Shown here piece after piece: positions 1 through 8,570 of a DNA stretch of 64,000 nt (position 1 is its first letter; every line of letters begins with the position of its first letter). The notes under the pieces are model-generated. The model searched no databases, was not told the DNA's origin, and saw nothing but the letters and a program-made list of their open reading frames with translations. A program made the position numbers and the translations under genes. Origin of the DNA: an uncultured Lachnospiraceae bacterium. GTDB taxonomy: Bacteria; Bacillota; Clostridia; Lachnospirales; Lachnospiraceae. The stretch spans positions 1 to 64,000 of the forward strand of contig CAJUEY010000008.1 in assembly GCA_910585825.1 (NCBI GenBank). Reading direction: 5' to 3'.

Positions 1-263
1 CAGAAAATACAAGGGATACAGCGATTGTTTAATCTACTAACTGTCAAAGACAGGAATATAAAGAAAAGAATAACAAGAGGAAGGTCAAAAAGAAAAACGC
101 TCACGGGAGCAATTGGATTTTGTCAGACAAAAGACTCTGCAGCCAAAGGAAACACAGTCTCCCGTCCATATCATCCAATTACTCCCGGGCGTTCGTCTTC
201 CTACACTATGCCGTGTCAGTCTCTGAAAAAAGATTCTGACAATCCGGCACCCGGACAGTATCC
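1..263. other. No gene recognised at left window edge
   Basis: This stretch lies downstream of the ABC permease gene. No protein I recognise is encoded on either strand; the open frame that enters from position 25 on the plus strand is antisense to the permease gene and has no recognisable product. There is a perfect 15-bp palindrome at 118-132 (TTTTGTC-A-GACAAAA) and an imperfect hairpin around 219-243, but neither has the shape of a clear intrinsic terminator. No tRNA or rRNA is visible. Confidence 0.4.
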
Positions 264-2180
264 TTACTCTTCATACTCCATATTCTTCGTATCCAGCTTT
301 GACTTCTCTTCAACTGTAGTCAAATCTTTTTCACTGTCAATCGCTCCTGTTTTGATCAATGCCGCAATGATATTTTTGCAGTTGACGTCAAACTCAATAC
401 CCACACTTCTTACCACATCTCTCGAAACGGTATACTTATATGCGACGCCGACTTGCGGGTTTGTATCTTCTTTTTTCTCTCTGCTGGTATATTCTATGCT
501 GACGGTATTAAAATAATTCTGATCATACCGGTTTTCATCGTACGTATATCGGCTGTAGATATAGTCTTTAAAGTTGCCTTCTTCTACATCAGCCAGAAAC
601 GCCTGATATACTTCTTCCAGTTCTTCTGCAGAGAATTCATAATTACTGTACTCTCCGTCTTCGCCGTACAGATCAATGCTTCCTTCCTGCAATTTGATAT
701 TCTCGTCGCTGACGTTAAACACGCTATTGCGGTAAACATCTGGATTTGTCTGAAATTCTACAACCCTGTGAATCACAGTATTCGGATCTTGCAACATTTC
801 TTTTGCAATCGGAATCTCATAACGTCTTTTCAAGGTTCCGTTTTTCAGGTTATACTGTATATAAATATAGAAAGTATCCTGATTCGTCTTACTGAAATTT
901 TCAAATTCTTTTTTTGAATCTATAATCTGCTGATGAATTCCCAAAAACTCCTGGATCAATTCCGGATCTGTAATGACTGATTCATTATAACTATCCATCA
1001 CCACTGACTGCACCTGAGATACATCCGGAATTTTCTTTTCCAAACCGAACAAGTCCATCTCAATAACCACATACAGGCAGGTAAAAATCAAAAGAAACGC
1101 GCCGCATTCTATAATACGTTTTTTGTGGAATACGCGAAATCCTTTTTCCAGAAACATCTCGGCTCCGAAAAAGAAAACCGCTCCAAAAATCAAACCTGCA
1201 ATCAGCGCCAGGGCAAAGACTGCTCCGCTGCCGGAAATATCCATAATGCCGCAGAATAAGATACCGAACAATGCGCCGCCGCAAAATGCCGCTCCCCAGC
1301 GAAAGACAGGCGAAATCCACGAAACGGAAATCAGGCTGCCCACGGTTTCCATATCCCGTATCCGGTAAATCAGATAGGCCCCAATAACAAAAACAACTGC
1401 TGCCAGGCAATAACCCGCCACAATATTTTTTCCTGCAAATCCTATGCAGACAGAATATTCATCGCTGTAATCATAGATTAATTGTACATGTCTTATAATA
1501 TAATATAAGGGGGACAATATGTCTGCTTTGCTGCCGGGAATCTCCAGCGTCATCCCATAAGAAAGGGTGCTCATCAAAAGATACACCAGCCCCTTCATCC
1601 CTACATACAGAAAATTAATAATTACCGTAAATATTGGAACCGCCAAAAGCTGTCCGGTAAACATTGCTATAAATACCGTAAGGCTGTATAAAACAAAACT
1701 GATTCCGCAGGCTAACAGAAATCCTGTCAGCAAATGATTGATACTGGTATAACCGCACATTGCGCCCACCAGCGTTCCCAGCAAAAAGCCCACTGCCTCC
1801 GGAACAATCAAAAATAACAGTCCTGAAATATAGTTGGTCAAAAACAATTCTTTTCGTGTTACCGGAAGAGCATGTATCGTATTGGCAGACCTGGAATTGT
1901 ACAAATACGAAAACACCGCCATAACTGCGATGATTGCAAATATAAACAAGACGACCGGGTTCATATAAACCGATACAATAGACAGCAGGTCGTTGCTTTT
2001 CATCTGAAGCAGTTCTTTTTCAGTAACATCTTTCATGACTTTATATTGCAGAGACGTATTATAAATCATAAAAGGCATAATAAAGATATTCCACCCCGTT
2101 ATCATCAGCCAGATCGGCCAGAAATGCGTGATATTTTTCAGGAAAATGGTTTTGTTAAAACAGGATGTCTTTGACTTCAT
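264..2180 (-). CDS. ABC transporter permease with large C-terminal soluble domain
   Basis: A 638-residue membrane protein, the permease partner of the ATPase encoded just upstream. Roughly eight hydrophobic segments fall within residues 20-375 (about 20-40, 70-92, 115-180, 185-205, 255-275, 290-345, 355-375), followed by some 260 mostly polar residues that look extracytoplasmic. The start ATG has a strong AGGAGG site and overlaps the ATPase stop by 26 bp, so translation is probably coupled. The organisation gntR-ATPase-permease matches YtrA-type operons of Firmicutes, often induced by cell-wall-active peptides. The C-terminal region resembles the part annotated DUF6449 in clostridial permeases, from memory. 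The substrate cannot be told from the sequence. Confidence 0.8.
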   Translation of the reverse strand: MKSKTSCFNKTIFLKNITHFWPIWLMITGWNIFIMPFMIYNTSLQYKVMKDVTEKELLQMKSNDLLSIVSVYMNPVVLFIFAIIAVMAVFSYLYNSRSANTIHALPVTRKELFLTNYISGLLFLIVPEAVGFLLGTLVGAMCGYTSINHLLTGFLLACGISFVLYSLTVFIAMFTGQLLAVPIFTVIINFLYVGMKGLVYLLMSTLSYGMTLEIPGSKADILSPLYYIIRHVQLIYDYSDEYSVCIGFAGKNIVAGYCLAAVVFVIGAYLIYRIRDMETVGSLISVSWISPVFRWGAAFCGGALFGILFCGIMDISGSGAVFALALIAGLIFGAVFFFGAEMFLEKGFRVFHKKRIIECGAFLLIFTCLYVVIEMDLFGLEKKIPDVSQVQSVVMDSYNESVITDPELIQEFLGIHQQIIDSKKEFENFSKTNQDTFYIYIQYNLKNGTLKRRYEIPIAKEMLQDPNTVIHRVVEFQTNPDVYRNSVFNVSDENIKLQEGSIDLYGEDGEYSNYEFSAEELEEVYQAFLADVEEGNFKDYIYSRYTYDENRYDQNYFNTVSIEYTSREKKEDTNPQVGVAYKYTVSRDVVRSVGIEFDVNCKNIIAALIKTGAIDSEKDLTTVEEKSKLDTKNMEYEE

Positions 2181-3054
2181 AATCTACCCCTCCTAATTCA
2201 TATATGAAAATTTCCTCCAGTGTCAACGGAAGGATATCGATCAGCATGGGATTCATTTTCTCCAACTGCAGTCTGGCTTCTTGCGGATCTCCTTTTACAA
2301 TCAAAGTATATACTCTTCCGGTATTGGACATATGAAGCACCTCAAATTCCTCCGGAAGCTTGGGCATCTCCGCCTGAAAAGCCGCCTGAATCTTGCACAC
2401 GCTGCCCTGCAGATCGCTCAAAGAACGTTCAATAATAATTTTTCCTTTATGCATGATTCCCACGTGATCGCAGACATCTTCCAGCTCTCGCAAATTGTGG
2501 GAAGAGACGATTACCGTTGTGTTATGCTCGGAGACATCCGCCATAATAATGCTCCAGATCTGCCGGCGCATAACAGGATCTAATCCGTCTACCGGTTCAT
2601 CCAGAATCAACAGCTCTGCCCTTGTGCAGACTGCCAGCCAAAATGCCACCTGTTTCTGCATTCCTTTAGAAAGGCTGCGGATACTCTTCTTCGGATCAAT
2701 CGTGGGAAAATATTCCATAAGACGGTGAAACATTTTTTCATCAAAATCAGGATAAATTCCCTGATAAAAACGCTTCATCTCCATGGTATCCGCCTGCATA
2801 AAATAAAAAATGTCATCCGGTATAAAGGCAAATTTTACTTTCACTTTCGGGTTTTCATAAACATCTTCGCCTTCGATCCGAACCGTTCCCTCATTCTGTC
2901 TGTAAATTCCTGTCAAATGACGCAGCAGAGTGGATTTTCCGGCGCCGTTTGGTCCCACCAGACCGTATATCGCGCCTTTTTTCACAGACATATTTGCACC
3001 ATCCAAGGCTTTAAACCCATTAAATTCTTTCACAAGATTATTTATTTCAACCAT
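2155..3054 (-). CDS. ABC transporter ATP-binding protein (YtrB-like)
   Basis: A 299-residue nucleotide-binding subunit. Walker A is GPNGAGKS at residues 34-41; the signature motif is the variant LSKGM rather than LSGGQ, followed by Walker B and D-loop residues LLILDEPVDGLDP; an SSHNLRELE switch-histidine stretch comes after. The last ~80 residues form the extra C-terminal part common in drug or peptide ABC ATPases. It overlaps gntR upstream by 8 bp and the permease downstream by 26 bp, so the three genes form one operon. It should couple ATP hydrolysis to the 638-residue permease; the substrate is unknown. Confidence 0.9.
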   Translation of the reverse strand: MVEINNLVKEFNGFKALDGANMSVKKGAIYGLVGPNGAGKSTLLRHLTGIYRQNEGTVRIEGEDVYENPKVKVKFAFIPDDIFYFMQADTMEMKRFYQGIYPDFDEKMFHRLMEYFPTIDPKKSIRSLSKGMQKQVAFWLAVCTRAELLILDEPVDGLDPVMRRQIWSIIMADVSEHNTTVIVSSHNLRELEDVCDHVGIMHKGKIIIERSLSDLQGSVCKIQAAFQAEMPKLPEEFEVLHMSNTGRVYTLIVKGDPQEARLQLEKMNPMLIDILPLTLEEIFIYELGGVDYEVKDILF

Positions 3055-3427
3055 GAGCGTCTATCCTCCTCTGTTCCAGTCTTTCCATGCGGCATCCCAA
3101 TTTTTCTTTTGGCACATCCAAAAGAAAAAGCTCTGTTACCACATCATCAAATGTTGTCAACAGCTCCTGCTCTCTGCTTTTGTGTATAAAATCCGTAGCA
3201 GATGCAAATGTGCCTTTTCCCTTCATACTGTAGACATATCCTTCCAATTCCAGTTCTTTGTACGCCCGTTGTATGGTATTGGGATTAATCGCCAGATTCG
3301 ATGCCAGTTCCCGCACAGACGGCAGTTTTTCATCCGCCGCAATGGCATTTGTCAAAAGTAAATGCCGAATTCCTTCTTTGATCTGTTCATAGATCGGTTT
3401 TGCATCTCTGTAATTTAACTGCAGCAA
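3047..3427 (-). CDS. GntR-family transcriptional regulator, YtrA subfamily
   Basis: A 126-residue regulator, the short length typical of the YtrA subfamily: a winged helix-turn-helix (residues ~10-75, with LPSVRELASNLAINPNTIQRAY and a GYVYSMKGKGTF wing) and only a ~45-residue tail instead of a large effector domain. The start is TTG at 3427, eight bases after an AGGAGG site; no in-frame ATG lies nearby. It is the first gene of the operon with the ATPase and permease and probably represses it; a palindromic operator candidate lies just upstream (3448-3472). The signal that relieves repression cannot be inferred. Confidence 0.9.
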   Translation of the reverse strand: MLQLNYRDAKPIYEQIKEGIRHLLLTNAIAADEKLPSVRELASNLAINPNTIQRAYKELELEGYVYSMKGKGTFASATDFIHKSREQELLTTFDDVVTELFLLDVPKEKLGCRMERLEQRRIDAHG

Positions 3428-3447
3428 TCCTATAACCTCCTTACCTA

Positions 3448-3472
3448 ACTGTACTAATACATTTCATACAGT
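3448..3472 (-). promoter_or_regulatory. Candidate YtrA-type operator upstream of gntR
   Basis: An inverted repeat ACTGTA-N13-TACAGT (3448-3453 and 3467-3472), containing a second, tighter inverted repeat TGTA-CTAA-TACA at 3450-3461, lies between the gntR ribosome binding site and a weak promoter candidate further upstream (TTGTTG-N17-TAGACT on the minus strand). YtrA-type GntR regulators are known to bind such TGTA/TACA palindromes at their own promoters. Autoregulation here is inferred. Confidence 0.45.
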
Positions 3473-3553
3473 AAGTCTATCACTTTACTGTGTCCACAAC
3501 AATAAAGATAAGTGTAGGATTTTTTTAATTTTCTCTTAATATTTCTCCGGATA

Positions 3554-4420
3554 TTATTTCAGCGCCAGCGCCGCCGCCAGATTTCCCCGTTTTCCTTTAC
3601 TGGCCCGATGCGAAAACAAAAGCCTGGGATGACAGCAGGTACAAATTTCTGTCACTGCAAGATGGGAAGGCGCAACGCCCGCATCCGTCAATACAATCTC
3701 ATTTGCCTTCCAAAGATCCAGAAGATACTTGCCTTCTCCTTTATTTACAAGAATCTCTTTCTCTCTTCCTGCAAACTCTTTTTGAAACACGTCTGCGACA
3801 TCTTCACTGACTTCATAACAGTTTTGGCAGATAGATGGTCCAATGGCGCAAATCACGTCCTCCGGCTCCGTAGAAAATTCCTGTTTCATTTTTTCCAGCG
3901 TGGCTTTTCCCATGCGCGCCGCCGTCCCGCGCCACCCGGAATGGCTAAGGCCAATAGCATGATGCACGGGATCTACAAAATAAAGAGGTACGCAATCCGC
4001 ATAGTACGTAATCAATGTTACTCCGGCCTCATTTGTCACCATGCCGTCTACATCCTGGTATTTCTCTTCTCTTGTATTTTGGGCTGCGCCACAAAAAACG
4101 CCGCATCCTTCCACATCCTCTTTTCCTACACGGATTACATTTGTCGTATGCGTCTGATTGGAACATACGAAACTGTCATATTCCACAGAAAGAGCTTCCG
4201 CCAGTCTTTTGTAATTTTCTTCTACTGCTTCTTTTTTGTCTCCTCTTGAAAAACTTAAGTTCATAGTAGAAAAAATTCCTTCGCTGACGCCTCCCAGCCG
4301 TGTTGTAAAACAATGCCGGACAATGCCTGTTTCCTCCAAAAGGGGAAATGTAAACAGAGGAACTTCCAGTTCCTCTCTGATTGAAATATGTTTTAATATG
4401 GGGTTTTGATATTTTTCCAT
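3554..4420 (-). CDS. pgeF: Laccase-domain (YfiH/PgeF) purine nucleoside phosphorylase / peptidoglycan editing factor
   Basis: A 288-residue member of the YfiH/DUF152 family, known as purine nucleoside phosphorylase/adenosine deaminase-type enzymes and linked in E. coli to peptidoglycan editing. Zinc-ligand regions are visible: NQTHTTN, HSGWRGTA, a cysteine-bearing GPSICQNCYEV segment and the C-terminal CCHPRLLFSHRA. I chose ATG 4420 because GGAAAGGA lies eight bases before it; an ATG at 4477, three bases after the yraN stop, would add 19 basic residues and cannot be excluded. It follows yraN closely and is probably co-transcribed with it. Confidence 0.85.
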   Translation of the reverse strand: MEKYQNPILKHISIREELEVPLFTFPLLEETGIVRHCFTTRLGGVSEGIFSTMNLSFSRGDKKEAVEENYKRLAEALSVEYDSFVCSNQTHTTNVIRVGKEDVEGCGVFCGAAQNTREEKYQDVDGMVTNEAGVTLITYYADCVPLYFVDPVHHAIGLSHSGWRGTAARMGKATLEKMKQEFSTEPEDVICAIGPSICQNCYEVSEDVADVFQKEFAGREKEILVNKGEGKYLLDLWKANEIVLTDAGVAPSHLAVTEICTCCHPRLLFSHRASKGKRGNLAAALALK

Positions 4421-4480
4421 GGCTAATTTCCTTTCCCGCTCTGCTTTTGCGCGTCTTCTGACATTTCTTGAATCCATTTC

Positions 4481-4840
4481 TTACAATTGAAATGAAAATG
4501 CATCTTTAATATGCACAATCTCATCTTCTCCCAGCATGGCAATCACATCAAACCGGCAGGGCGTCGTATCCGGATACCCATGGCTGACACAAAAATAAAA
4601 AGCGGTTCTGCAAATGTGTTTCTGTTTCTTTGCATTCACCGCTTCCAAAGGATTGCCGCAGGAAGTATTGCTGCGGTATTTGACCTCAACAAATACAAGA
4701 TATCTTTCATCCTTTGCAATAATATCAATCTCGCCGCATCTGCTGTAAAAATTTTGTTCCAAAATGGAAAAACCCTGCTGCTGCAGATATTCCACTGCTT
4801 TCTTCTCGTAATCTGCTCCGACCTTTCTTTTGTTTTTCAT
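4481..4840 (-). CDS. yraN: UPF0102 family endonuclease-like protein YraN
   Basis: A 119-residue protein of the UPF0102/YraN family with a restriction-endonuclease-like fold. The core motif is present: GxDYEKKAVEYL at the N-terminus, then ILEQNFYSRCGEIDIIAKD and LVFVEVKYR, giving the E-x(n)-D-x(n)-E-x-K nuclease signature. Length is normal for the family. It lies downstream of the ylqG/ylqH-like pair and upstream of pgeF, close to rnhB, a neighbourhood common in Firmicutes. Its precise cellular role is not established; a nuclease role in DNA repair or recombination is the usual inference. Confidence 0.88.
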   Translation of the reverse strand: MKNKRKVGADYEKKAVEYLQQQGFSILEQNFYSRCGEIDIIAKDERYLVFVEVKYRSNTSCGNPLEAVNAKKQKHICRTAFYFCVSHGYPDTTPCRFDVIAMLGEDEIVHIKDAFSFQL

Positions 4841-4863
4841 ATCAATATATTCTGCTCCTGTTT

Positions 4864-5151
4864 CTATTGTATTTTGGAACGCAGCCGGTCCATATCATCT
4901 ACAAATACTAAAATCTCCGCCACTACGTCATACAGCTCCGGGGGAATCGTATCTCCGATCTCCAATTTGGACAGAGTATTTGCCAGCTTATTGTCTTTAT
5001 ATAACGGGACATTGCCTTCTCTTCCCTTTTCAATAATCCGCTCTGCCAGCTCTCCTTTTCCTGTGGCCAGAATTTTCGGTGCCAGATCTCCCGGATCATA
5101 GGAAAGGGCAACGGCAGTCTTTACTTTTTCCACTTTTTTCTTTCTTTCCAT
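4864..5151 (-). CDS. FlhB C-terminal-like protein (YlqH/FhlB type)
   Basis: A 95-residue soluble protein equivalent to the C-terminal cytoplasmic part of FlhB/YscU export switches: AVALSYDPGDLAPKILATG, a central LAERIIEKG, and IPPELYDVVAEIL near the end. It has no transmembrane segment and no NPTH autocleavage motif. B. subtilis ylqH, next to ylqG and rnhB, is the same type of gene. I start it at ATG 5151; a start at ATG 5169 is possible. It directly follows the FliK-like gene, and the pair may modulate flagellar export substrate choice, which is inference. Confidence 0.82.
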   Translation of the reverse strand: MERKKKVEKVKTAVALSYDPGDLAPKILATGKGELAERIIEKGREGNVPLYKDNKLANTLSKLEIGDTIPPELYDVVAEILVFVDDMDRLRSKIQ

Positions 5152-5155
5152 TGTC

Positions 5156-6949
5156 TCACGCCCTGACATCAAATGAATATCTGTGTACCATGCCTCCGGC
5201 CGAAGGCGTCTGCTGTTTCAGCATATCTTCCACAAAATTCACATTTTCTTCCTGATTCATCACCTGTATTTTGACCTGATAGCCTTTCTTCGCCAGCCGT
5301 TCTTCCAAAATTTCCATATGATCCAAAATCAGCTGGTAAGACATATCGTCTGCCAGATAAAAATTTGTCGCTACATTTTTTTGCAACATTTTTATGGACA
5401 CATCCGTAGATCCCAAGTGATCTAAATCCAAATGCAAAAATGCACTTAATTCCCCGTCTTTTTCCCGCATTTTCCGCTTATCTGTATAGACATACAGATC
5501 ACTGTGGGCATTCTGCCCTGCAAATTTAAGAGGAATCTGCACATATGCATACGTCTGATTCAGCTGATTCATAAACTGAATATTATCCCTTACATTAGAG
5601 GCCGTATCGGACAGCCGTGTTGCGCTCTGTCCAAAAGATTTCAATATCCGCTCCATTTGTTCCAGCTGGCGGTCCATTCTTTCATATAATTCATTTACTT
5701 TATGTTCTGTTTTTAATTCTTCCGGCCGCAAAAGCCACTGCTGCTCTAGGACATTTCGTATCAGCGTGCGATATTCCTTGGAAGAAACCAATTCACTCAA
5801 AGCCTTTCCGTCCGGAGAAGAACCGTCTGCATATGTCTGCTGTAAAAGCTGAAGCAATTCCCGGGAAGAAAGTTCTCCGGAAAGTTTTCCCTCCGGAAAC
5901 AAGAGGGGATTCTCCGCAAGCTGGGGAATTTTACCAAGCTTATCGGATAACTGCTGCAATTGCGTATCACTTAATAAATTTTTCAGAAGATCTGCTCCTG
6001 TTTTCCCGGCTGTTTCCGCCGTCTCTTTTCCGGCTGCTTCTTTTATGCCCTCCGGCACGTCCTGAGGCTGTTTGACAGTTTTTTCTTCCAATATTCCGCT
6101 CTCTTTAGCCAAAAGGGTCTTTTCGTTTTCTGCCTCTGCTGCCTGTACAATCACTTTTCCATCGTTTTCGGATACCAGTTCTTTTGAAATCCCCTGGACT
6201 GCACTTTCCTCGGCTGTAGGCTGCTCTCCGGAATTTAACAGTACTTTTCCGTCTTCAGGCGTTTCCTGCCCTCCCAGAAAGACTTTTAACATCTGCTGGT
6301 TGAATTCTAATAATTCTTCCTGGCTTAAACTGCCTCCTGCCAGCTGCTCCGGCAGCATCTCCATAACCGATTCCAACTGATCCAAAATCGCATACTGATC
6401 AAATTTATAGTTCTCAAACTGGGCAATCATTTCTTCTGTAATAGGAATTCCCAGCTTTACCATTTGAACGATGGAAGCGGCATCCATCCCGTCATTTCCC
6501 ATTACAAATCTCGCCATCTGCGTCAGGCTTTGTTTGTCAATAGACATGGACTGCTCCATCATGGTATTGACCATCGTCAGCATTTTGCCGTTTACCGGCA
6601 GATTTGCCGCTTTTAAAGCGTTTAACAAAGTGGGATTGCTGCCGCTGGCACTGGAAAAAGGACGAATCTCAATCTGGCTGCCGCTGTTGGAACGCACCTG
6701 AAAAAACATGGACTCTCCCACCCGGACAGATACTCCGGAGTCTAGTCTTGCCTGAATCGTCTTACCGTCCGGAAGTCCAAGGGTTACCACGCCGCCTTCC
6801 ATTTGGTTGATATTTCCTTCAAATACATTTCCCACAGACATTTCCTGAATGGAGGATACCACCTGTTTGATCCCCTGGGTTCCGTTTGCAATCTGTGTTC
6901 CATTTGCAAGATTTCTGTTATATTGGTTCAGCATATCTGTAATCTGCAT
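5156..6949 (-). CDS. FliK-like / YlqG-like protein
   Basis: A 597-residue, methionine- and glutamine-rich protein with no signal peptide or membrane segments. The N-terminal ~120 residues look like a small beta-rich domain, the middle is helical, a low-complexity acidic and lysine-rich linker spans about 245-320, and the last ~130 residues resemble a hook-length-control C-terminal fold (LHLDLDHLGSTDVSI, then ILEERLAKKGYQV). It has a strong GGGAGG site before ATG 6949. Position between rnhB and a FlhB C-terminal-like gene corresponds to B. subtilis ylqG. Role: probably interacts with the flagellar export apparatus; not proven. The true fliK is at 33.4 kb. Confidence 0.7.
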   Translation of the reverse strand: MQITDMLNQYNRNLANGTQIANGTQGIKQVVSSIQEMSVGNVFEGNINQMEGGVVTLGLPDGKTIQARLDSGVSVRVGESMFFQVRSNSGSQIEIRPFSSASGSNPTLLNALKAANLPVNGKMLTMVNTMMEQSMSIDKQSLTQMARFVMGNDGMDAASIVQMVKLGIPITEEMIAQFENYKFDQYAILDQLESVMEMLPEQLAGGSLSQEELLEFNQQMLKVFLGGQETPEDGKVLLNSGEQPTAEESAVQGISKELVSENDGKVIVQAAEAENEKTLLAKESGILEEKTVKQPQDVPEGIKEAAGKETAETAGKTGADLLKNLLSDTQLQQLSDKLGKIPQLAENPLLFPEGKLSGELSSRELLQLLQQTYADGSSPDGKALSELVSSKEYRTLIRNVLEQQWLLRPEELKTEHKVNELYERMDRQLEQMERILKSFGQSATRLSDTASNVRDNIQFMNQLNQTYAYVQIPLKFAGQNAHSDLYVYTDKRKMREKDGELSAFLHLDLDHLGSTDVSIKMLQKNVATNFYLADDMSYQLILDHMEILEERLAKKGYQVKIQVMNQEENVNFVEDMLKQQTPSAGGMVHRYSFDVRA

Positions 6950-7027
6950 CCGTTACCTCCCGCCTGACAGGCTCTGCCTCAAAGTCAAAGCCCGGATAAA
7001 TTACTGCTATGACAGCTTGCCGGTTCC

Positions 7028-7702
7028 TTAAATGAATTTCTGAATAAAAGATCTTCTGTGAATAGGCGTCGCTCCATAAGTCTTTAGAGCTTCTATATGT
7101 GCTTTTGTCCCATATCCTTTGTTAGATGCAAAACCATATTCCGGCAGGATCTTGTCATATTCCTCCATGAGACGGTCCCTGGTCACTTTGGCAATAATAC
7201 TTGCCGCGCCAATGGAAATACTCTTAGCGTCCCCTTTTATAATGGGCACCTGCTGTATGGCAACCTCAGGAATCGTCACTGCATCATTTAATAATATATC
7301 GGGTTCTACGCTCAAATTATGAATAGCCTCCCGCATTGCCTCGTAAGTTGCCTGCAAAATATTAATCTCATCAATCCTCTGGGGAGAAACCATTCCAACG
7401 CCTACTGCTACCGCCTCTTCCATAATGACCGGATACAATTCTTCTCTTTTTTTGGCAGATAGTTTCTTGGAATCATTGATATAAAGAATCTGACAATCCG
7501 GCGGCAGTATCACAGCTCCCGCCACAACAGGTCCCGCTAACGGCCCTCTTCCCGCTTCATCAATACCGCACACATATCCAAACGCTGCATATTTTTTTTC
7601 GTAGACTTTCAACTGCTCTGTACGCTCTTTTTCCGCCTCCAGTTTCTGCAGACGTTTCAACTCTCTTAATTCTTTCTGGCTGATCTTCTTTTCTTCACTC
7701 AT
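7028..7702 (-). CDS. rnhB: Ribonuclease HII
   Basis: A 224-residue ribonuclease HII, which cleaves the RNA strand of RNA/DNA hybrids, including single ribonucleotides in DNA. The catalytic core is clear: GIDEAGRGPLAGPVVAGAV with the first metal-binding Asp-Glu, ILYINDSKKLS, the later Asp region LLNDAV, and KVTRDRLM. A ~45-residue charged helical N-terminal extension precedes the core, as in other Gram-positive RNases HII. The ATG at 7702 overlaps the rbgA stop codon as ATGA, so the two genes are translationally coupled. A TTG at 7714 is less likely because it coincides with the ribosome binding site. Confidence 0.95.
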   Translation of the reverse strand: MSEEKKISQKELRELKRLQKLEAEKERTEQLKVYEKKYAAFGYVCGIDEAGRGPLAGPVVAGAVILPPDCQILYINDSKKLSAKKREELYPVIMEEAVAVGVGMVSPQRIDEINILQATYEAMREAIHNLSVEPDILLNDAVTIPEVAIQQVPIIKGDAKSISIGAASIIAKVTRDRLMEEYDKILPEYGFASNKGYGTKAHIEALKTYGATPIHRRSFIQKFI

Positions 7703-8556
7703 GACAACTCCCAATCTTCCGGCAGTTCCAGGGTAAATCTGCCAATTTTTCCGCTGCGGAATTCGTCAATAATCAGCGCCGCCGCCTTGCTGTAGTCTAA
7801 CTCCTCGCCTTTTTTCAGACAGCCTCGATTCTTTGCAACACTTTTTAATATTTCCACTGCATCTGTTTCTTCTTCCAGCTCATACCGCGCCGCCACTGCT
7901 CTTGGGTCATCTCTCATAAGAAGTTTAATAAGAGCAAGGGACATCTCATCGATATTTAAAATCTCATCTTTGATAGAACCGATCAATGCCAGATGAAGTC
8001 CCACTTTCTGATCTTCAAATTTGGGCCAGAGAATTCCCGGCGTATCCAAAAGCTCTACATTTTTGTTCAGCCGAATCCACTGCTTTCCTTTGGTGACCCC
8101 CGGTTTATTTCCTGTTTTGGCGCATGCCTTTCCCGCATAAGTATTAATAAAAGTGGATTTTCCCACATTGGGAATGCCCACTACCATAGCCCTCACCGGA
8201 CGGTTTTTAATCCCTCTTCTCAAATCACGTTCTATCTTTTCTCTGCAGGCTTCCATAATTTCGTTTTGAATCGCTTTCATCCCCTTCTTGCTTCTGGCAT
8301 CAATGCATACCACAAAGCAACCCCTGCTTTTAAAGTAATTACTCCAGATCTCTGTTTTTCCGGGATCTGCCAAATCCGCTTTGTTCATTAAAATCAAACG
8401 GGCCTTATTCTTTCCCAGCTCATCTATATCCGGATTCCTGCTGGAAAAAGGAATCCTTGCATCCACAAGCTCTATCACCAGATCTATTAGTTTTAAATCC
8501 TCCTGCATCTGACGCTTTGCCTTCGTCATATGCCCCGGATACCACTGAAACTGCAT
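7699..8556 (-). CDS. rbgA: Ribosome biogenesis GTPase RbgA (YlqF)
   Basis: A 285-residue circularly permuted GTPase needed in Firmicutes for late 50S subunit assembly. The order of motifs is the permuted one: G4 NKAD at residues 58-61 comes before G1 GIPNVGKS at 127-134, then G2 and G3 (LLDTPGILWP). The N-terminal QWYPGHMTKAK signature and the C-terminal alpha-helical RNA-binding region are both present, and the length is typical. It lies between lepB and rnhB, the order rplS-(lepB)-rbgA-rnhB known from Bacillus and relatives. Confidence 0.95.
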   Translation of the reverse strand: MQFQWYPGHMTKAKRQMQEDLKLIDLVIELVDARIPFSSRNPDIDELGKNKARLILMNKADLADPGKTEIWSNYFKSRGCFVVCIDARSKKGMKAIQNEIMEACREKIERDLRRGIKNRPVRAMVVGIPNVGKSTFINTYAGKACAKTGNKPGVTKGKQWIRLNKNVELLDTPGILWPKFEDQKVGLHLALIGSIKDEILNIDEMSLALIKLLMRDDPRAVAARYELEEETDAVEILKSVAKNRGCLKKGEELDYSKAAALIIDEFRSGKIGRFTLELPEDWELS

Positions 8557-8570
8557 ATTTTTCTCCTATC

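Noticed and set aside
118..132. Perfect palindrome TTTTGTC-A-GACAAAA near the left edge
   Set aside because: A one-base loop cannot form an RNA hairpin terminator, and a 15-bp palindrome alone in AT-rich DNA is weak evidence for an operator.
25..917. Two plus-strand open frames (25-516 and 453-917) opposite the ABC permease gene
   Set aside because: They are antisense to a well-supported membrane protein gene, lack ribosome binding sites and have no recognisable domains; composition reflects the reverse complement of the permease.
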